Of a stretch of 64,000 nucleotides of DNA, positions 44,527-56,264 are shown piece by piece. The translations under genes were made by a program, and so were the position numbers. Position 1 is the stretch's first letter. Each line of letters opens with the position of its first letter. The DNA comes from Agroathelia rolfsii (lineage: Eukaryota > Basidiomycota > Agaricomycetes > Amylocorticiales > Amylocorticiaceae): positions 744,001-808,000 of the forward strand of contig JABRWF010000002.1 in NCBI GenBank assembly GCA_018343915.1, read 5' to 3'. The notes beneath the pieces are model-generated. The model was not told where the DNA came from and made no database searches. It saw only the letters and a list, made by a program, of their open reading frames with translations.

Positions 44527-46334
44527 TCACAACCTGGCATGTTCACCCCGGGGATACACTCCATATGGATTCCATCTCAACGCGGACCGGTCAACTTCCT
44601 TAAGGTTTGGGTATCCAGCCACTGTCATGAGAATATCAAGGTCCTGTATATAAATTGCATTTGAATCGGCGAATTTATGCGTTGTCATCAAGCATGAAAG
44701 TATACCCACCGCCAGAAGGCTTTTCATGACATGTCTACAACCTGCCTCACCCTCATGCGCCATGCCCCAAATATACAGACGACCAACATTGACGGCATGT
44801 GCACCCAGTGCGATTGCCTTAAACACATCTGCACCTGTGCGAATTCCTGAGTCAAAGATAATTTTCATTTCTGTTTTGTCATATCAGTGCTCTAGTTTCT
44901 GCCCCGTGACGATGAGGGTTAAGAAAGATACGTACTGTCACCAACAGCATCGACAATCTCAGGCAATACTTCCAAGCTACCGACAGCCCCGTCTACCTGT
45001 CTACCAGCGTGATTGGTGACTACGATGCCGTCGCATCCAAGAGAATGGGCTTTCAGAGCGTCCGAGACATTTTGAATGCCTTTGATCAGGAAAGGGCGGC
45101 CACCTGTGATGCGTTTCCACTGTCCAATTCATCATCAGCTTGCCGTTTGACATTGTAAAAAAAGCTAAAACTAGTGTACCTCCCCCATAACCCATGGAAT
45201 CTTCTCCCAGGTATGTGCTTTACCATGCCATACACTAGAATCGATCCATTTCCCGGAGTCATGCTTCAAGTCCTTGCCGTACTTGCGCATGAAGACAGGG
45301 TCACTCTCGCCAAGCTCATTGCCAACTGCAGTCGGATAATAGAAACTATGTTGTGAATTCAGGCCACAAAACCAACACCGTGATGTGCAGATAATAAACG
45401 TACGCATAATTGGCAATGTTGATATCAGTCGGTCGCCAGCCAAGTTGCCAAGTGTCTACGGTGAGCATACAGACGTCAAAGCCTGCTTTCCAAGCCCGTT
45501 CCAGCAAACTAATGGTCTGTGTTTGCGATGTGTCCAGTTATATGCATATTCATAATCACTTCGGGAGAGCATATGAAGGACTTACGACTTCGTCATCATG
45601 TCCCATGTATAGTTGGAAGAACCTCGGTCCGTTGGGGCGTTTTTCGCTGCCGGTGGGCCCATCATAACTGTGTATAGAATTACTTTCGTTCTTCTCCGCT
45701 GCTCCGCGCTCGTTCGCAGCAGCAACGTCTTCTATGGATTGAGAAGCTGCTGTGGAGAGACAATACTGCAAATATGGTTAAGGAATAGCTGGAGGAATTA
45801 ATATTTTGACACACAGGAAGCCCAAGTTCGCCTGCAATCTTTGCAGGGACTAGCTCGCCTTGGGGGCTATAAAGCTTGCTGATGCCTATAGGTGCAAAAA
45901 GGATGGGCGCTGGGAGGCGATGACCAAATAACTCCGCTTTATTAAGTGTCAGAGATGCCAATGGATAGGGAGTATCAAGAGATTTTCGCATACTTGTCAT
46001 GTCCCTAGTATTAGTGTCAACAAGCATGCGAGGAATAATCCTCCATCTGTAAAATGCCTCTCTGTTGGCGCGGTCTGTCCAGCCGAGGCCTGCGTTCGAG
46101 TTGGCATAGAAATAACCGCGGTCATTCAGTTTCTTTTTGGTAGATTCTACCAGTTCGTCTGGATGAACTGAGAAACTGGGAACTTTGGGGGACGGAGTTG
46201 AGCAAGCAGTCCTTGGAGAATTCAAAACGAATACATTTCTTACGTTGTCCTTTTTCACCACCAGCTCTAAAGACCTCGCGTTGATACAGGGAGTAGTGGG
46301 GGCTAGCGCCCTTTGGTTTGTTCGTGGGATCCAT
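44527..46334 (-). CDS. FMN-dependent 2-hydroxyacid dehydrogenase (lactate dehydrogenase/oxidase family)
   Basis: ATG at 46334, eight or more GT-AG introns, TGA at 44527-44529. Exons traced by eye include 46244-46334, 45994-46182, 45815-45936 and 45586-45765, then segments down to NPYGVYPRGEHARL. Family signatures: ILFAPIGISKLYSP, YCLSTAASQSIEDVA, TVDTWQLGWRPTD, the FMN/substrate loop FLIKGIQ, the active-site NHAGRQVDGA (catalytic His and Arg), and the phosphate-binding FDSGIRTGADVFKAIALGAHAVNVGRLY. It would oxidise L-lactate or a similar 2-hydroxyacid using FMN. There is no cytochrome b5 domain, so it is not a full flavocytochrome b2. The His-Ala-Gly (usually His-Gly-Gly) variation is worth noting. 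It is transcribed divergently from PPX1, 387 bp away. Confidence 0.88.
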
Positions 46335-46721
46335 AATAGCAGATACCAATGGGAAGGATGAGCGAGCTTGACTCAGTTACTTAAACATAGTTTCAACATT
46401 TCATACGTCAGGTGGATTGAATAGGTCCAATGATCATCCCCCCTTTGATAAACGCTTATTAGGCACCAGGATGAAGCAATCGACGACGGCGCTGCGGCAC
46501 CGGCATACGAGAGGAGCCATTCGAAGGTAAGTGACATGAAGTCATTGGCATCGCAAGCACTCAACGACGTCATTGTCGTCCACCGTGACAATAACGGTGA
46601 CATAGGCAATGGTCACACGATTGACGACGCGCGATCGCGACATGCAATGTTGCGGCCACTGGTATTTGCCACCTCGGCTTGCTTAAAGGGTTTTCTCTTA
46701 TCATCACCTAGATTCTCATCC

Positions 46722-48164
46722 ATGGCGACTCTTGCAGACTTTCTGAAGCAATCGAAAGATAGGTTTTTGAAGGATTTATCCAAAAACGATGCACACGGAT
46801 GGACAGTGTCTATGGGCAACGAGGCCGGCGGTATGTGTTGATCACGTCTTTAAATCAATTTAAGAAACATTATTAGATATCCTGCTTTCCTAGATCTAGA
46901 CTCATTTGCGAGCTCAATCGCCTATGCATGGCACGCAAGCCAGTCTAATCCTAACTCTATACCACTCATCCGTACTCTTCGGGGGGATTTTCACCTTCGC
47001 GCAGAAAATGAACATGCCTTCGAGGCCAGCGGCGTAGATCCGAGTAATCTTTTAGCTTTAGACGACATACCATCCACATCCGTTTATCTCCCTGGGGCCC
47101 ATTTTGCACTTCTGGACCACAATCGTCTCTCAGAGCAATTCATAAACGGTAGGACCGAAGACATTTCGACCAATGTATCAGCAATCATAGATCACCACGA
47201 AGATGAGGGCCAACATAAAGATGCGTCGCCTAGGGTAATCCAGCCTGCGGGTAGCTGCTCATCTCTTGTTGCCACGACGTTGTTCGGAAAGGATACGTCT
47301 CTGCCCCCCGAAATTGCTACCTTGCTGCTATCTGCTATATTGATAGACACAGACGGTCTTAAACCAGGCGGAAAGGCTCTCCAAGTTGACTACGATGCCG
47401 TCTCTTTACTTCTGCCCGGATCCACACTGGCATCGTCAGACTCGTTCTCCTCCCCTGAAATAACGACAGATATACAGTCTCACCCCGCTCTCAGATCTCT
47501 TCATTTTACCCTTACCTACAAAAAGGGGCAGGTTGATCACCTTGAGACCAAGGATCTCCTCAGACGCGACTATAAGCAATACCTATATAATTTCCCCCTC
47601 CGATCTGCCCCTGAAGATGCTGCAGCCATCCCGGTGGGCTTGTCCACTGTACCTCTCGGCCTCTACGCTTGGATAACAAGAAAGAGGTTTTGGAAGGATA
47701 CGCTCGAGTTCATGAACGAGAGAAACTTGGTTGTGCTTGGTATCCTCACCACTTTCAGTGATCCAGAGAAGATCGGGAAACATAGTGGCAAACCTAAGCA
47801 TCGTCGAGAGATCGTTTGGGTGGTGAATACGCCGTCTGCAGGTGCGGAAGAAGACCTCAAGGAGAAACAGCAGAAGAAACTTTTCGACGCAGTTGCGGAA
47901 CGTCTCTGGGACGCCTGCGGAGCTGAGACGAATGGGAAAGAGAGCACTGATTTGGAGTCTTCTGAGGGACTTTCATTCTTGGAGCTCAAACGCGTCTCGC
48001 CTGGGGACTATGGTGCGTCGGAGCTAAAGGGTCATAAAGAATGGCAAGCCCGCATTTATAAGCAGAAGAACACCGGAGCGACGAGGAAAGTGGTGGCGCC
48101 TCTGCTCAAGCGGGAGCTAGAGCGTCAGGAGACGGGTAAAAAGAAATCGAGTGCTGCTCTCTGA
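46722..48164 (+). CDS. PPX1: Exopolyphosphatase PPX1 (DHH family)
   Basis: Two exons, 46722-46830 and 46894-48164 (GT-AG intron of 63 nt), 459 residues. I chose ATG 46722 (MATLADFLKQSKDRFL) because upstream residues in the same frame lack family similarity. Motifs: GNEAGDLDSFASSIAYAW (first metal-binding Asp), a central Asp-His region, IIDHHEDEG (the DHH motif), SCSSLVATTLF, ILIDTDGLKPGGKA, and a DHHA2-type C-terminal domain with SQL-like loop FLELKRVSPGDYG and a basic tail (KKKSSAAL). PPX1 removes terminal phosphates from polyphosphate in the cytosol, using divalent metal ions. Length fits the fungal family (about 400-460). Confidence 0.9.
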
Positions 48165-48168
48165 TTAT

Positions 48169-48500
48169 TCATTCTTGTAATGAATGCTTCAATTCGCGCA
48201 TAGTCCTTTTTATTTGGTTACAAATGGCATGTGAATCCCTGATAGGATCAACAAATAATATCTGGTATTGTAGTGGTCTTGCTCTTTCTACTTCATCGTT
48301 TACCAACGCATACTTTGGAGGATTCTCCATCTGATCAGTGTTCTCGTCCTTCGACCTGAGCCCAGTCAAGCATTAACATTGTCATTTAGTCAAATCAGCC
48401 ACCCCCAGTGCCGCGAATAACTCACGGGGCTGGCGCTAACCATGGAGGACAAAAACAACAGAACTGCTAGGGATTGGGTAATAGCACTAAATGCCTTCAT
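48169..48500 (-). CDS. Small putative secreted protein
   Basis: Exon 48426-48500 encodes an ideal signal peptide: MKAF, then a hydrophobic run AVLLFLSSMVSA, and a predicted cleavage before SP. It ends at a GTGAGT donor. A second exon (about 48169-48343) reads DENTDQMENPPKYALVNDE and on to KHSLQE-stop; the in-frame acceptor is the AG of tcgaag, which is not the strongest AG nearby. About 83 residues. The mature part is charged with one Cys. No family recognised. It is convergent with PPX1, with stops only a few bases apart. Confidence 0.45.
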
Positions 48501-49565
48501 GGTGATCGGTGATTATGGATAGGGATTGCTGGGTGATTGTGGTGGTATTTGATTTCCTGTGTTGCTCTGGAAACATGCACAGCAGTCTCTTCTATACGAA
48601 TGAACTGAGAAAATATCAATATCTTATTCGAAATGCATTATATGAATAACTGCGGATATAACCTCTGTACGCAGCATGAATCATGGTTTGGATCCAAAAA
48701 AAAAACTCCGGAGGGACTTGTTGTTATCAACCCGTACCTGAAAATATCCCAGAGTGAAGATAAGCTACTAGTATCCACATCATTAGAAGAGCCTCTGTAT
48801 AGATAAAAATGATAGCCCATCCCTGATGGACATATTGAAATAGTTACGACCACTTTTCGTGGTTGCATTCACGAAAGAGACCGGTACCTGACTTGACTTG
48901 ACTTTCTTAGGATATGGATGCTCAAACAACATACATACTCCATCAGGAAATAAGATACAAGCTCAGTTGGTAAGTATCGCACATTTTGCACATGGTTTTC
49001 GTGCCCCTGCATCAGCTGTCCTCTTGCGGGTGATAACAACCTTTCTCAGAGAATTTACCTGACATCATCGGGTTTATCATTATAGCGGCCCTTCTTGAAG
49101 GCCCCGTAGTGAGATCTATGGGACAAAAATTAATACTTACCCTTGGAACTGTTAAGTTGCATGTCATTTAAGGGGGTTCAAACAATTATATCTACTTTAG
49201 CAGCAATGTTGTTGCTCATGCTACTGTGGATGAGAGAAAAAAGTATTACGATGATTAAATATCATTAATACTATTGGATGTTGGAAGCGCATTACACCCT
49301 AGGCAACAGGAAATATTAAAGACTAGTGTAGTTTGGCCAGCATCGTTCTGGAGAGAAGAGGTGCTGATACTAGTAATATTGAACTGGGCTTAACTTTCAA
49401 GCGGAATTAGGTCTACAGGCACTAAGTCGGCCTCGTTATTATTTGATTCCTACTATTTCTCCTTCACAACTGCCTCGCCCCATTATGAATTACGATCGAT
49501 AGTTCAATTTGCTGCATTAATAGTACCCCAAAACTTAGGATTCGAGCTGCCATGTGAGATGATTT
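48501..49565. other. Intergenic, no gene seen
   Basis: AT-rich, short frames only. It includes the upstream region of the small secreted gene. Confidence 0.4.
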
Positions 49566-50309
49566 GTACTAGTGATCGAAAAAAGTTATCGAAAAAAGTT
49601 TAGGCACAGCACAAAAACCATACAAATTCGCCGATCTTACCCACTTCCACACCGTTTCTTCTGAAGTAAAAAAATTATGTAGTACCATTCAAGTGCTCTC
49701 CAGAGCCCTATATAATTAGTTTTAGATAAATCCTGTTGGTTAGCGACTGTGAGCAATATATGTGGATAGAGTGTATATACGTCAGAAAACAAACTTTATA
49801 GTTCTAGATTTTTTTTGAGTCAAAATATTTTTCCTGGAAATTATATGCTGGGGATATACTGAGAAAAAAATTCCATGGCATAAAAAACATCTGGTGAGGC
49901 TGTAGAAATTCCGGAAGTTGACGATTTTTACCACTTTTCCAGCCTATATAATTGCACTAAGAACGGTCAACTTCCGGAATTTCTACAGCCTCACCAGATG
50001 TTTTTTATGCCATGGAATTTTTTTCTCAGTATATCCCCAGCATATAATTTCCAGGAAAAATATTTTGACTCAAAAAAAATCTAGAACTATAAAGTTTGTT
50101 TTCTGACGTATATACACTCTATCCACATATATTGCTCACAGTCGCTAACCAACAGGATTTATCTAAAACTAATTATATAGGGCTCTGGAGAGCACTTGAA
50201 TGGTACTACATAAATTTTTTACTTCAGAAGAAACGGTGTGGAAGTGGGTAAGATCGGCGAATTTGTATGGTTTTTGTGCTGTGCCTAAACTTTTTTCGAT
50301 CACTAGTAC
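49566..50309. repeat. 744-bp near-perfect inverted repeat (long palindrome, 43-nt loop)
   Basis: The left arm 49566-49922 is the reverse complement of the right arm 49966-50309, starting gtactagtgatcg and ending gttgac. The loop is 49923-49965. Only two differences were seen: a 13-bp duplication in the left arm (ttatcgaaaaaag near 49585) and one base near 49676/50214. No direct target duplication is evident. A transcript would fold into a hairpin of about 340 bp. It could be a foldback/MITE element or a recent inverted duplication. Confidence 0.9.
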
Positions 50310-50633
50310 ATGTATGCATCCCGAATTGCACAACTACATCACCATCACCCGCGGTTCTCTCAAACAGAAATGATTGCATAAAATCAGTACTTTCAAGTTT
50401 ACCAATACTCTCACCTGAGAAAGTAATGAGTTTTGAGATCCAGTGTGTCAACAGATAGGGAAGACTCTGAAGCCTATGCAGCTATCCACGCCACACTTAA
50501 AGATTCAAGGCAGATTTCACAAGCAGCTAGCTCCATAGTGTTGATCAATTAATGGCAATCACAGGCGTGGTACAGTAAACAGTAATTAACAACGAGCTAA
50601 GGTGTACAACCCCCCCCCCCCTCCCGGACAAAC

Positions 50634-51108
50634 TCAAATCAGGAATACAGTCCTAGAAGCTTCATCACAATAATCCCTATAAGAACTCGAAGTGGTTGGA
50701 GTGCACGAAATTTCCCAAAGGACATAGTCGTAGGTATAGCACTCTGGCACCCTCGTCGATCGGTTAATGCCCCCACCCTGAGCAGTACTGTAATCGCTGA
50801 TAGTAGTCAAAGGACCTTCTGGATTAAACAAAGCGAACACGAGTGAGAGCGTTAGGCTGGCGCCTATTTAGTTCATCCTAAAGCTTATACCAAGATTATC
50901 GTCCTTTTACGCGACTAACATTACTCGTCTGGAAGAGAAAAACCAGGATCGCCAACAAGTACAAAAAGGTATTTCGGACTGGCAACGATTGGACTACACC
51001 TACCACACCTTTCAGCGGAAAATGAAAATGAAAATCCGTGCAGCTGAGCACTCACCAGCAGAAAAACGAATGAACAGAGGACAGCGTAGCATTGGTCATG
51101 GTCATAAG
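50634..51108 (-). CDS. Possible small cysteine-containing protein (tentative)
   Basis: A minus-strand exon ending at the stop 50634-50636 reads EGPLTTISDYSTAQGGG ... PECYTYDYVLWEIS ... YRDYCDEAS and has a good acceptor (tttgtttaatccag, about 50820-50835). A possible first exon MTMTNATLSS... with a GTGAGT donor lies near 51055-51105. The joining phase is unproven and no family is recognised. It may be an effector-like short protein or noise. Confidence 0.25.
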
Positions 51109-51528
51109 ATACAAGTCTACTAGGTAGTAACGGGATGACGATTTGAAAGCATCAAGACAGTCTCATTATCGATAAGGGGCCTTCTCGTCACTAGCCCACT
51201 TCCGCGGATTATGAATGAACCGTACCAAAGTCGGAGTATAGTGAAACGGAAATTTTGCATTCGATAATCTCGGGCTAATAAACATCAGAAGGAAGAGGCA
51301 GTACAAGTGAAAGCACTGAGAAAAAATGAAGAGGCCGGGTTGGGAACAACACGCTCGTGAATGAAGTAAGGTCCAAGGAAAATAAGCAAAGAATGAAACA
51401 AAAGACTTGTCAGGAAGATAGCTTGACGAAGAAGAATGCAAGCTTCTCTTGAACTCGTATTACTGCAGGTACAGTCGTTGTTTAGAACTTGTAAACCGAA
51501 GTTTTCTTGAAGCGCTACATACCGACAT

Positions 51529-53337
51529 TTACACGCTGATAACGCCCTGCGCACTCGACTGTTCTTCTGCTGGAGATGGCTGTTTCTCCTCCATTGGGGC
51601 GGGAGGCGGCGGCGGCGGTGGAAGAGGAGGATACGGTTGAACTTCGGGATGAAAAGTGTACTTTGCGTCAACAACCCTTGCTTCCCAAGCCCCCTGAGGT
51701 GGTCTGAGAGGTGGGTAAGGCTCTCCATCTCTGGGTAGCGCGCCAAAGATCTCAATTGTGCCCGGTGGCGGTGGCAGAGGGAACATGCCCGTAGTTCCCG
51801 CAGGTAAAGAAAACGGCTCGGGGCTGTGAGATTGGTTTTCGGACGTCTGTTGTGAGTCCTCGCCATTGGTATTTCGCCTGCCTTTCGAGGTGCCACTCCG
51901 TTTTTTAGGATTTGACGATCTCGGAAGTTTATTGGGGCCTCTTCTCCGAACAGGGTCTGATGAGAATTCACATGGCCGTCCTTTGTTCAAGCAGGTGGCA
52001 CACTCTGGACGAACTCCATCACACTTGGCTTTGCTCTCTGGAGATCACAAGACGAAATTGAGCGATAAAGCAAGAAATTATATATGCGGCGACATACTTC
52101 TGCATGGTTCACAAGCTTGGTTGACCTTATTCTTTCTGATTGCAGTGCCGTCAGGGCCAACTTCCATCCTTGGACCTCTCTTCGTCTTCGGTTCGGACTT
52201 GGATGAGGAAGAGCGCTTAGCAGGGACGGCCGCGGGTGGCTCAGGCTCGCGGACTGGATCACGAAGGGCCAGAGTTACGCCATGAGGGTGAGGAACAGCA
52301 GCGCCTGGTGGGGGCGGCGCCTGAAGTCCGTCTTCAGCAGGGTGATCGTAGTATACCAACGACCTATCATCACGGTCTCGCAAACGGGGGTCGAGTGGCA
52401 GTGGCACAACGTCCGTTGGACCGGGGTTAGGCGCGGCGGTTGGCGCTTGCGGATACGGTTCACTTGGAGGTCCATTGTCGTCGGAGGTGGACGTTGGTTG
52501 ACCGCGAGCATATGATTCACGACTATACAGTCCACGGAAGCCACTGCTGCCCTGTTCAAATTCTTCGGCAGACGAATAAGAGCGATTGTTTCGTGCTCGA
52601 TCACCGGCATGTGAGACATTGCGCATGATAGATGCTGTGTTGGGTAGTTGATTCACTTGGTTACGATAGTCCTTGTTTTCAGAGGGAGGAAACTCGTAGG
52701 GATCTGTAGTCGAGGATGAAGTAATAAGACCGTGTGGTGTAAACAATGGAAAGGGGGGGGGGGTCAGTGCTTGCCTTGACCAGGTGGCCTTGATGCATTT
52801 GGACCATCGTTGGGGAAAAGTTCTGCAGGAGACGTTCCTGTCACGTCAATGAGTTATTGTCTATGATTATAGGATGAAGAAACGAACTTGGAGAAGACGA
52901 TGATGTACCATCAGCAACTGGACCTTCAAATTCTGGAAGTGAATTGTTTAGAACTTGTGGCCACGCTTCGAATGAATAGACATGAACATACGGTTTGGAG
53001 TCGCCGGTGCTCCTTGATCTGATGGTCAGGCAGACATGACCGATGAGTCTAGAGAGTCCTGCACGACTATGAATTCATGCATGTGTATGTTACACACCTT
53101 TCTTTTCGGTCTTTTGTCCAGATGCTCCTGACGGTTCTAAGCAAAGTCAGATGGGATAGTGTGAAAAATTTCGGATGTATACATACTCCATGTGGTGTTG
53201 TTTAGTGCCCATGCAATCTCCTGCGCTGCATTTACGGGGCTCGCCTCAGATATTCCTTTGGCATCAGAATCAGGCTCCTTATTCTCTGGCGGTGGTTGGG
53301 GCATAGGAGGGTTTGCAGGTGTGGTAGTGTATCGCAT
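51529..53337 (-). CDS. Zn2Cys6 binuclear-cluster transcription factor
   Basis: The cluster is split by an intron: NQACEPCRK | SKAKCDGVRPECATCLNKGRPCEF (exon junction about 52045-52092). It gives C-x2-C-x6-C-x6-C-x2-C-x6-C, the canonical Gal4-type spacing. A low-complexity N-terminal part of some 200 residues (Pro/Ser-rich, with basic KRSSSSKSEPKTKRGPRM before the cluster) and a Pro-rich C-terminus (PPLPPPPPPPAP) flank it. ATG 53337 begins MRYTTTPANPPMPQPPP. One intron appears to be GC-AG (CAAG|GCAAGC near 52768). No fungal_trans middle-homology region is present. It is likely a nuclear DNA-binding regulator with unknown targets. Confidence 0.8.
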
Positions 53338-53395
53338 ATTTGAGGGAAAGTCCAAGGACTAAACTTGATTTTTGGGGCCTCGTATACGTTAGGCG

Positions 53396-54137
53396 ATGTC
53401 TGGTAAGTCTTTAGATGGTCAATAATAAGCAGCTTCGACTCGAAGCTGCTGCAGTATCGTCGACGGATCCAAATTACGACGTTGGCTTTCTTGCTTCCGA
53501 CAACACACGCCCCAACTGCGCCACTTGTGCCGTCGGTGTAAAGTGGCGTGGGAATTCGGGGCTTGAAAACTTATGGGGCCTATGCAGCACATCGACGCCT
53601 GTGTCTGTGCGCATCCTCAAGACACTATGGGAAAAGGTCTGATCGTCGTAGAGCTCGTTACCGCCGCAAGCAAGCCATGCTAATACTTGGGATTTGATAG
53701 TTCACGGCTCTCTCGCCCGTGCTGGCAAAGTCAAATCGCAGACCCCCAAGGTCGAGCCCCAGGAGAAAAAGAAGACTCCCAAGGGCCGTGCTAAGAAGAG
53801 GATCCTTTACAACCGTCGGTGCGTATTCAAATATCCCGATTTTTGCTTTATTTTCTATCTGTATTGATATTGTTCACAGCTTCGTCAATGTGACGACTCT
53901 ACCTGGCGGCAAGAGGAAGATGTAAGTACCAGCATTTTTTCGCAGATGGCATAGCCTTCCTTTCGCTGCAATTGATGATACACCGAAATCATGCATAGTT
54001 CACACTGAACTACACCTTGATGATACCCAAACATCTAGTCTTTCGCTCCTATCTGATATATTCTCTTAATCAATCCCTGTTCTTGACGCTTTTTACTGAT
54101 TACTCATCTTTTTAGGAACCCCAATCCCGAGAAGTAA
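53396..54137 (+). CDS. RPS30: 40S ribosomal protein eS30
   Basis: Four exons: 53396-53402, 53701-53818, 53880-53921 and 54116-54137, 189 nt, 62 residues. The sequence begins [20 protein letters not shown] and ends KRKMNPNPEK; it is basic and nearly identical to yeast Rps30 in the core ([23 protein letters not shown]). It is a small-subunit protein with no N-terminal ubiquitin-like FUBI domain, so this is the unfused fungal form. The first exon has only seven nt, and intron 1 (298 nt) and intron 3 (194 nt) are long for this locus. Intron 3 contains a box C/D snoRNA. The ATG is only 58 bp from the ATG of the divergent Zn2Cys6 gene. Confidence 0.93.
53969..54060 (+). ncRNA. Box C/D snoRNA in intron 3 of RPS30 (predicted)
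   Basis: Box C TGATGA (53973-53978), D' CTGA (54005-54008), C' TGATGA (54018-54023) and D CTGA (54053-54056) lie in correct order and spacing. The guide before D (ctagtctttcgctcctat) is complementary, with one G-U pair, to the 25S rRNA segment ATAGGGGCGAAAGACTA, the region methylated by the snR39b/U39 class in yeast. The guide before D' (catagttcac) pairs with GTGAACTATG of 25S, near the U18 target. The rRNA sequences are from memory. A terminal stem is weak (aat/att). Confidence 0.75.
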
Positions 54138-54555
54138 AAAAAATCGCATTGTACTGCGCTGTTTTCGGATCACACTCGCCTTTATGGCACGCCAGCATCC
54201 AGTTACGGCTGTTTATCCCTCTTTCATTGGTGTTTTTATACATGTATTTCGTATTTCCCTGCACTGCGCCTACTATGATCGGTAATATGCTACAACATAT
54301 GCCAAACAAGACAGATTCTCATGGATATGATTAAAGATGGCAAGAAGTATACGTAATGCATAGATTACCCAATGAATTTTTGGTATCTTGAAAGAGTGTG
54401 AGTAAGCAGGGAATCTGCATGACATGGATGACAAAGGACGCAGCTTGAGCCGGAGCCGCGATGTTGATGACTCTGTTGTACTCATCCTATTATGATTTAA
54501 AGCATAGGGGATACCTAGGATCATAACTTTCAACTGAAATATCTTTCTTATCGTC
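54138..54555. other. Intergenic between RPS30 and the F-box gene
   Basis: It holds the RPS30 3' UTR and the F-box promoter. No further gene seen. Confidence 0.5.
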
Positions 54556-56104
54556 ATGGACCAGTTCAAATTGCCTTCAGAGTTATGGCTGGAAATTTTT
54601 CGCTCTTACCTTGAAGAAAACCTCAAGGATATCAGCTTGACCTGCATGGCCTTTCGTGAACTGGCCCAACCATTGCTGTGCCAAACTCTCGTACTGAAGC
54701 CTTTCTACAGGTCTAAAGTAGGTCCGGGCTCGTCACGGCAATATCCCAATCAAGAGCAGTACAAAAAACTTGTTGAGCGATTGCACTTTTTCGCACAAGA
54801 TCGTATTGCTCCCGCTGTAGAAGAGTTCTACATCATCACCGGACAACCCCAGGACAATTCCACGAAAGATAATGGATATAGTCAGATTATCTTAGATCTT
54901 TTCTTCGAGCTTGTGCCCCGGTTCACAAACCAAAAGCTTTCCTTGAACTTCCATTCCATTTCATTTTCTGCTTCCCATCTTCAACAACTCTCTCGAATGC
55001 CACGCATTCCAACCATGACCGTGCAAGGATGTGATGCTGCTGTGCTAGCTGATCAGCTCTTCCTTCCTGTGGAGAATCTATATGTACTGAATCAGCACAA
55101 TCCCCAGGTTAGATCAAGCCAGACCGTGACAGACGACGCTGAGTTGTCCAGCATGATGCCACGATGCACACCCGCCACCCTGCGATCTCTATACAGCTGT
55201 CTCATCAATCCAGATACATTGCAAAATATAAACCTAGGCGATGAGAGCAAGACCCGCAATGTCGTCTTGACCATCATGAACGACATTCTCGATGGGAGGC
55301 AACTAAACCGGGTTCGAGAACTCTCCTTTCTCAACTACGCTGTTCCCGCGACAAAGGCCGCACACAGTTTTCTTTCCCTCCTCCCCAACGTGAGAAAACT
55401 CGTGCTCTGTCGCGGCATTTCGAGAGATTTGCGACACATCGCGCCCACAAGCCTGCACCAATTATCCATCGTGGTTTCTTCCGCAGATACTGTCGCGTTA
55501 CTCGCTCCAGATCGGTCAATTAAACATCTTATGATCGATTACTTTCTCGAGGCGCCCAAGGGGCTCGAGGTGCTGTCTTGCTTGACATCAGGAGGGTACC
55601 ACTTGGATTCGCTTTTTGTAAAGTTTGATGCTATGCTAGAGGGTTTCTTTACGCAGTTATTCAATCAATGCTCGGGGCTGAAGATCCTAACCGTTGTCGT
55701 ATCAGCCAGCCAACGTGGCCATGTACCCAACAGATTAAACACCCTCATGGTGAAATCACCTCCTTTTTTCCCTTTTATTTATCTCTCGCTGATTTCTTGA
55801 TTATATTCGATAGGAAATGTTATCTGACTTCTCTCGATCAACACTACCTGCTAGCCTTCAATTCGTGCAAATTGCTGGAAACTTAATGCCGATGGAAAAG
55901 GATACGGATTCAATGGCCAAAATACTTGGAGACTGCAGTTCTCGTTATCCACACCTTGAGAAAATACGGATTGGTGAAAACGGGATGCCAAGACCTATCT
56001 TGTCTCACGGTATGGAATATAGTGTTCTGTCGGGTGTTAAGCAGACGGTAGATTATTCTCTGGACGAGCATTGGGAGCGTATGCAGAGACTGTACAAAAT
56101 TTAA
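54556..56104 (+). CDS. F-box protein
   Basis: Exons 54556-55749 and 55814-56104 (GT-AG intron, phase 0), 494 residues. The N-terminal F-box reads KLPSELWLEIFRSYLEENLKDISLTCMAFRELAQPL. The rest (residues 60-494) is rich in spaced Leu, as in the LRR-like tails of basidiomycete F-box proteins (for example FLSLLPNVRKLVLCRG). F-box proteins are substrate receptors of SCF ubiquitin ligases, binding Skp1 through the F-box. The substrate cannot be inferred. Such genes are often amplified and diverse in mushrooms. Confidence 0.85.
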
Positions 56105-56264
56105 GAAATGACCGCTGGATTTTTCTTCATCCACACTCGACTTTGGGGTACGATCCAGAGCAGGGGAACGGTTGCATTTTTAGATAGCCTTTGTATGCTA
56201 TAGATATTAAAGATTACTATACTAATGGAGGGAATAAATAACACTATGCCATGAACTGCGTGAA

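Noticed and set aside
47583..47989. Antisense frames across PPX1
   Set aside because: Shadows of a gene whose sense frame carries clear DHH-family motifs.
51285..51971. 228-codon frame overlapping the Zn2Cys6 gene
   Set aside because: It is a different frame of the same strand. The frame with the continuous Zn2Cys6 motif and Pro-rich tail (51529-51990) is the convincing one.
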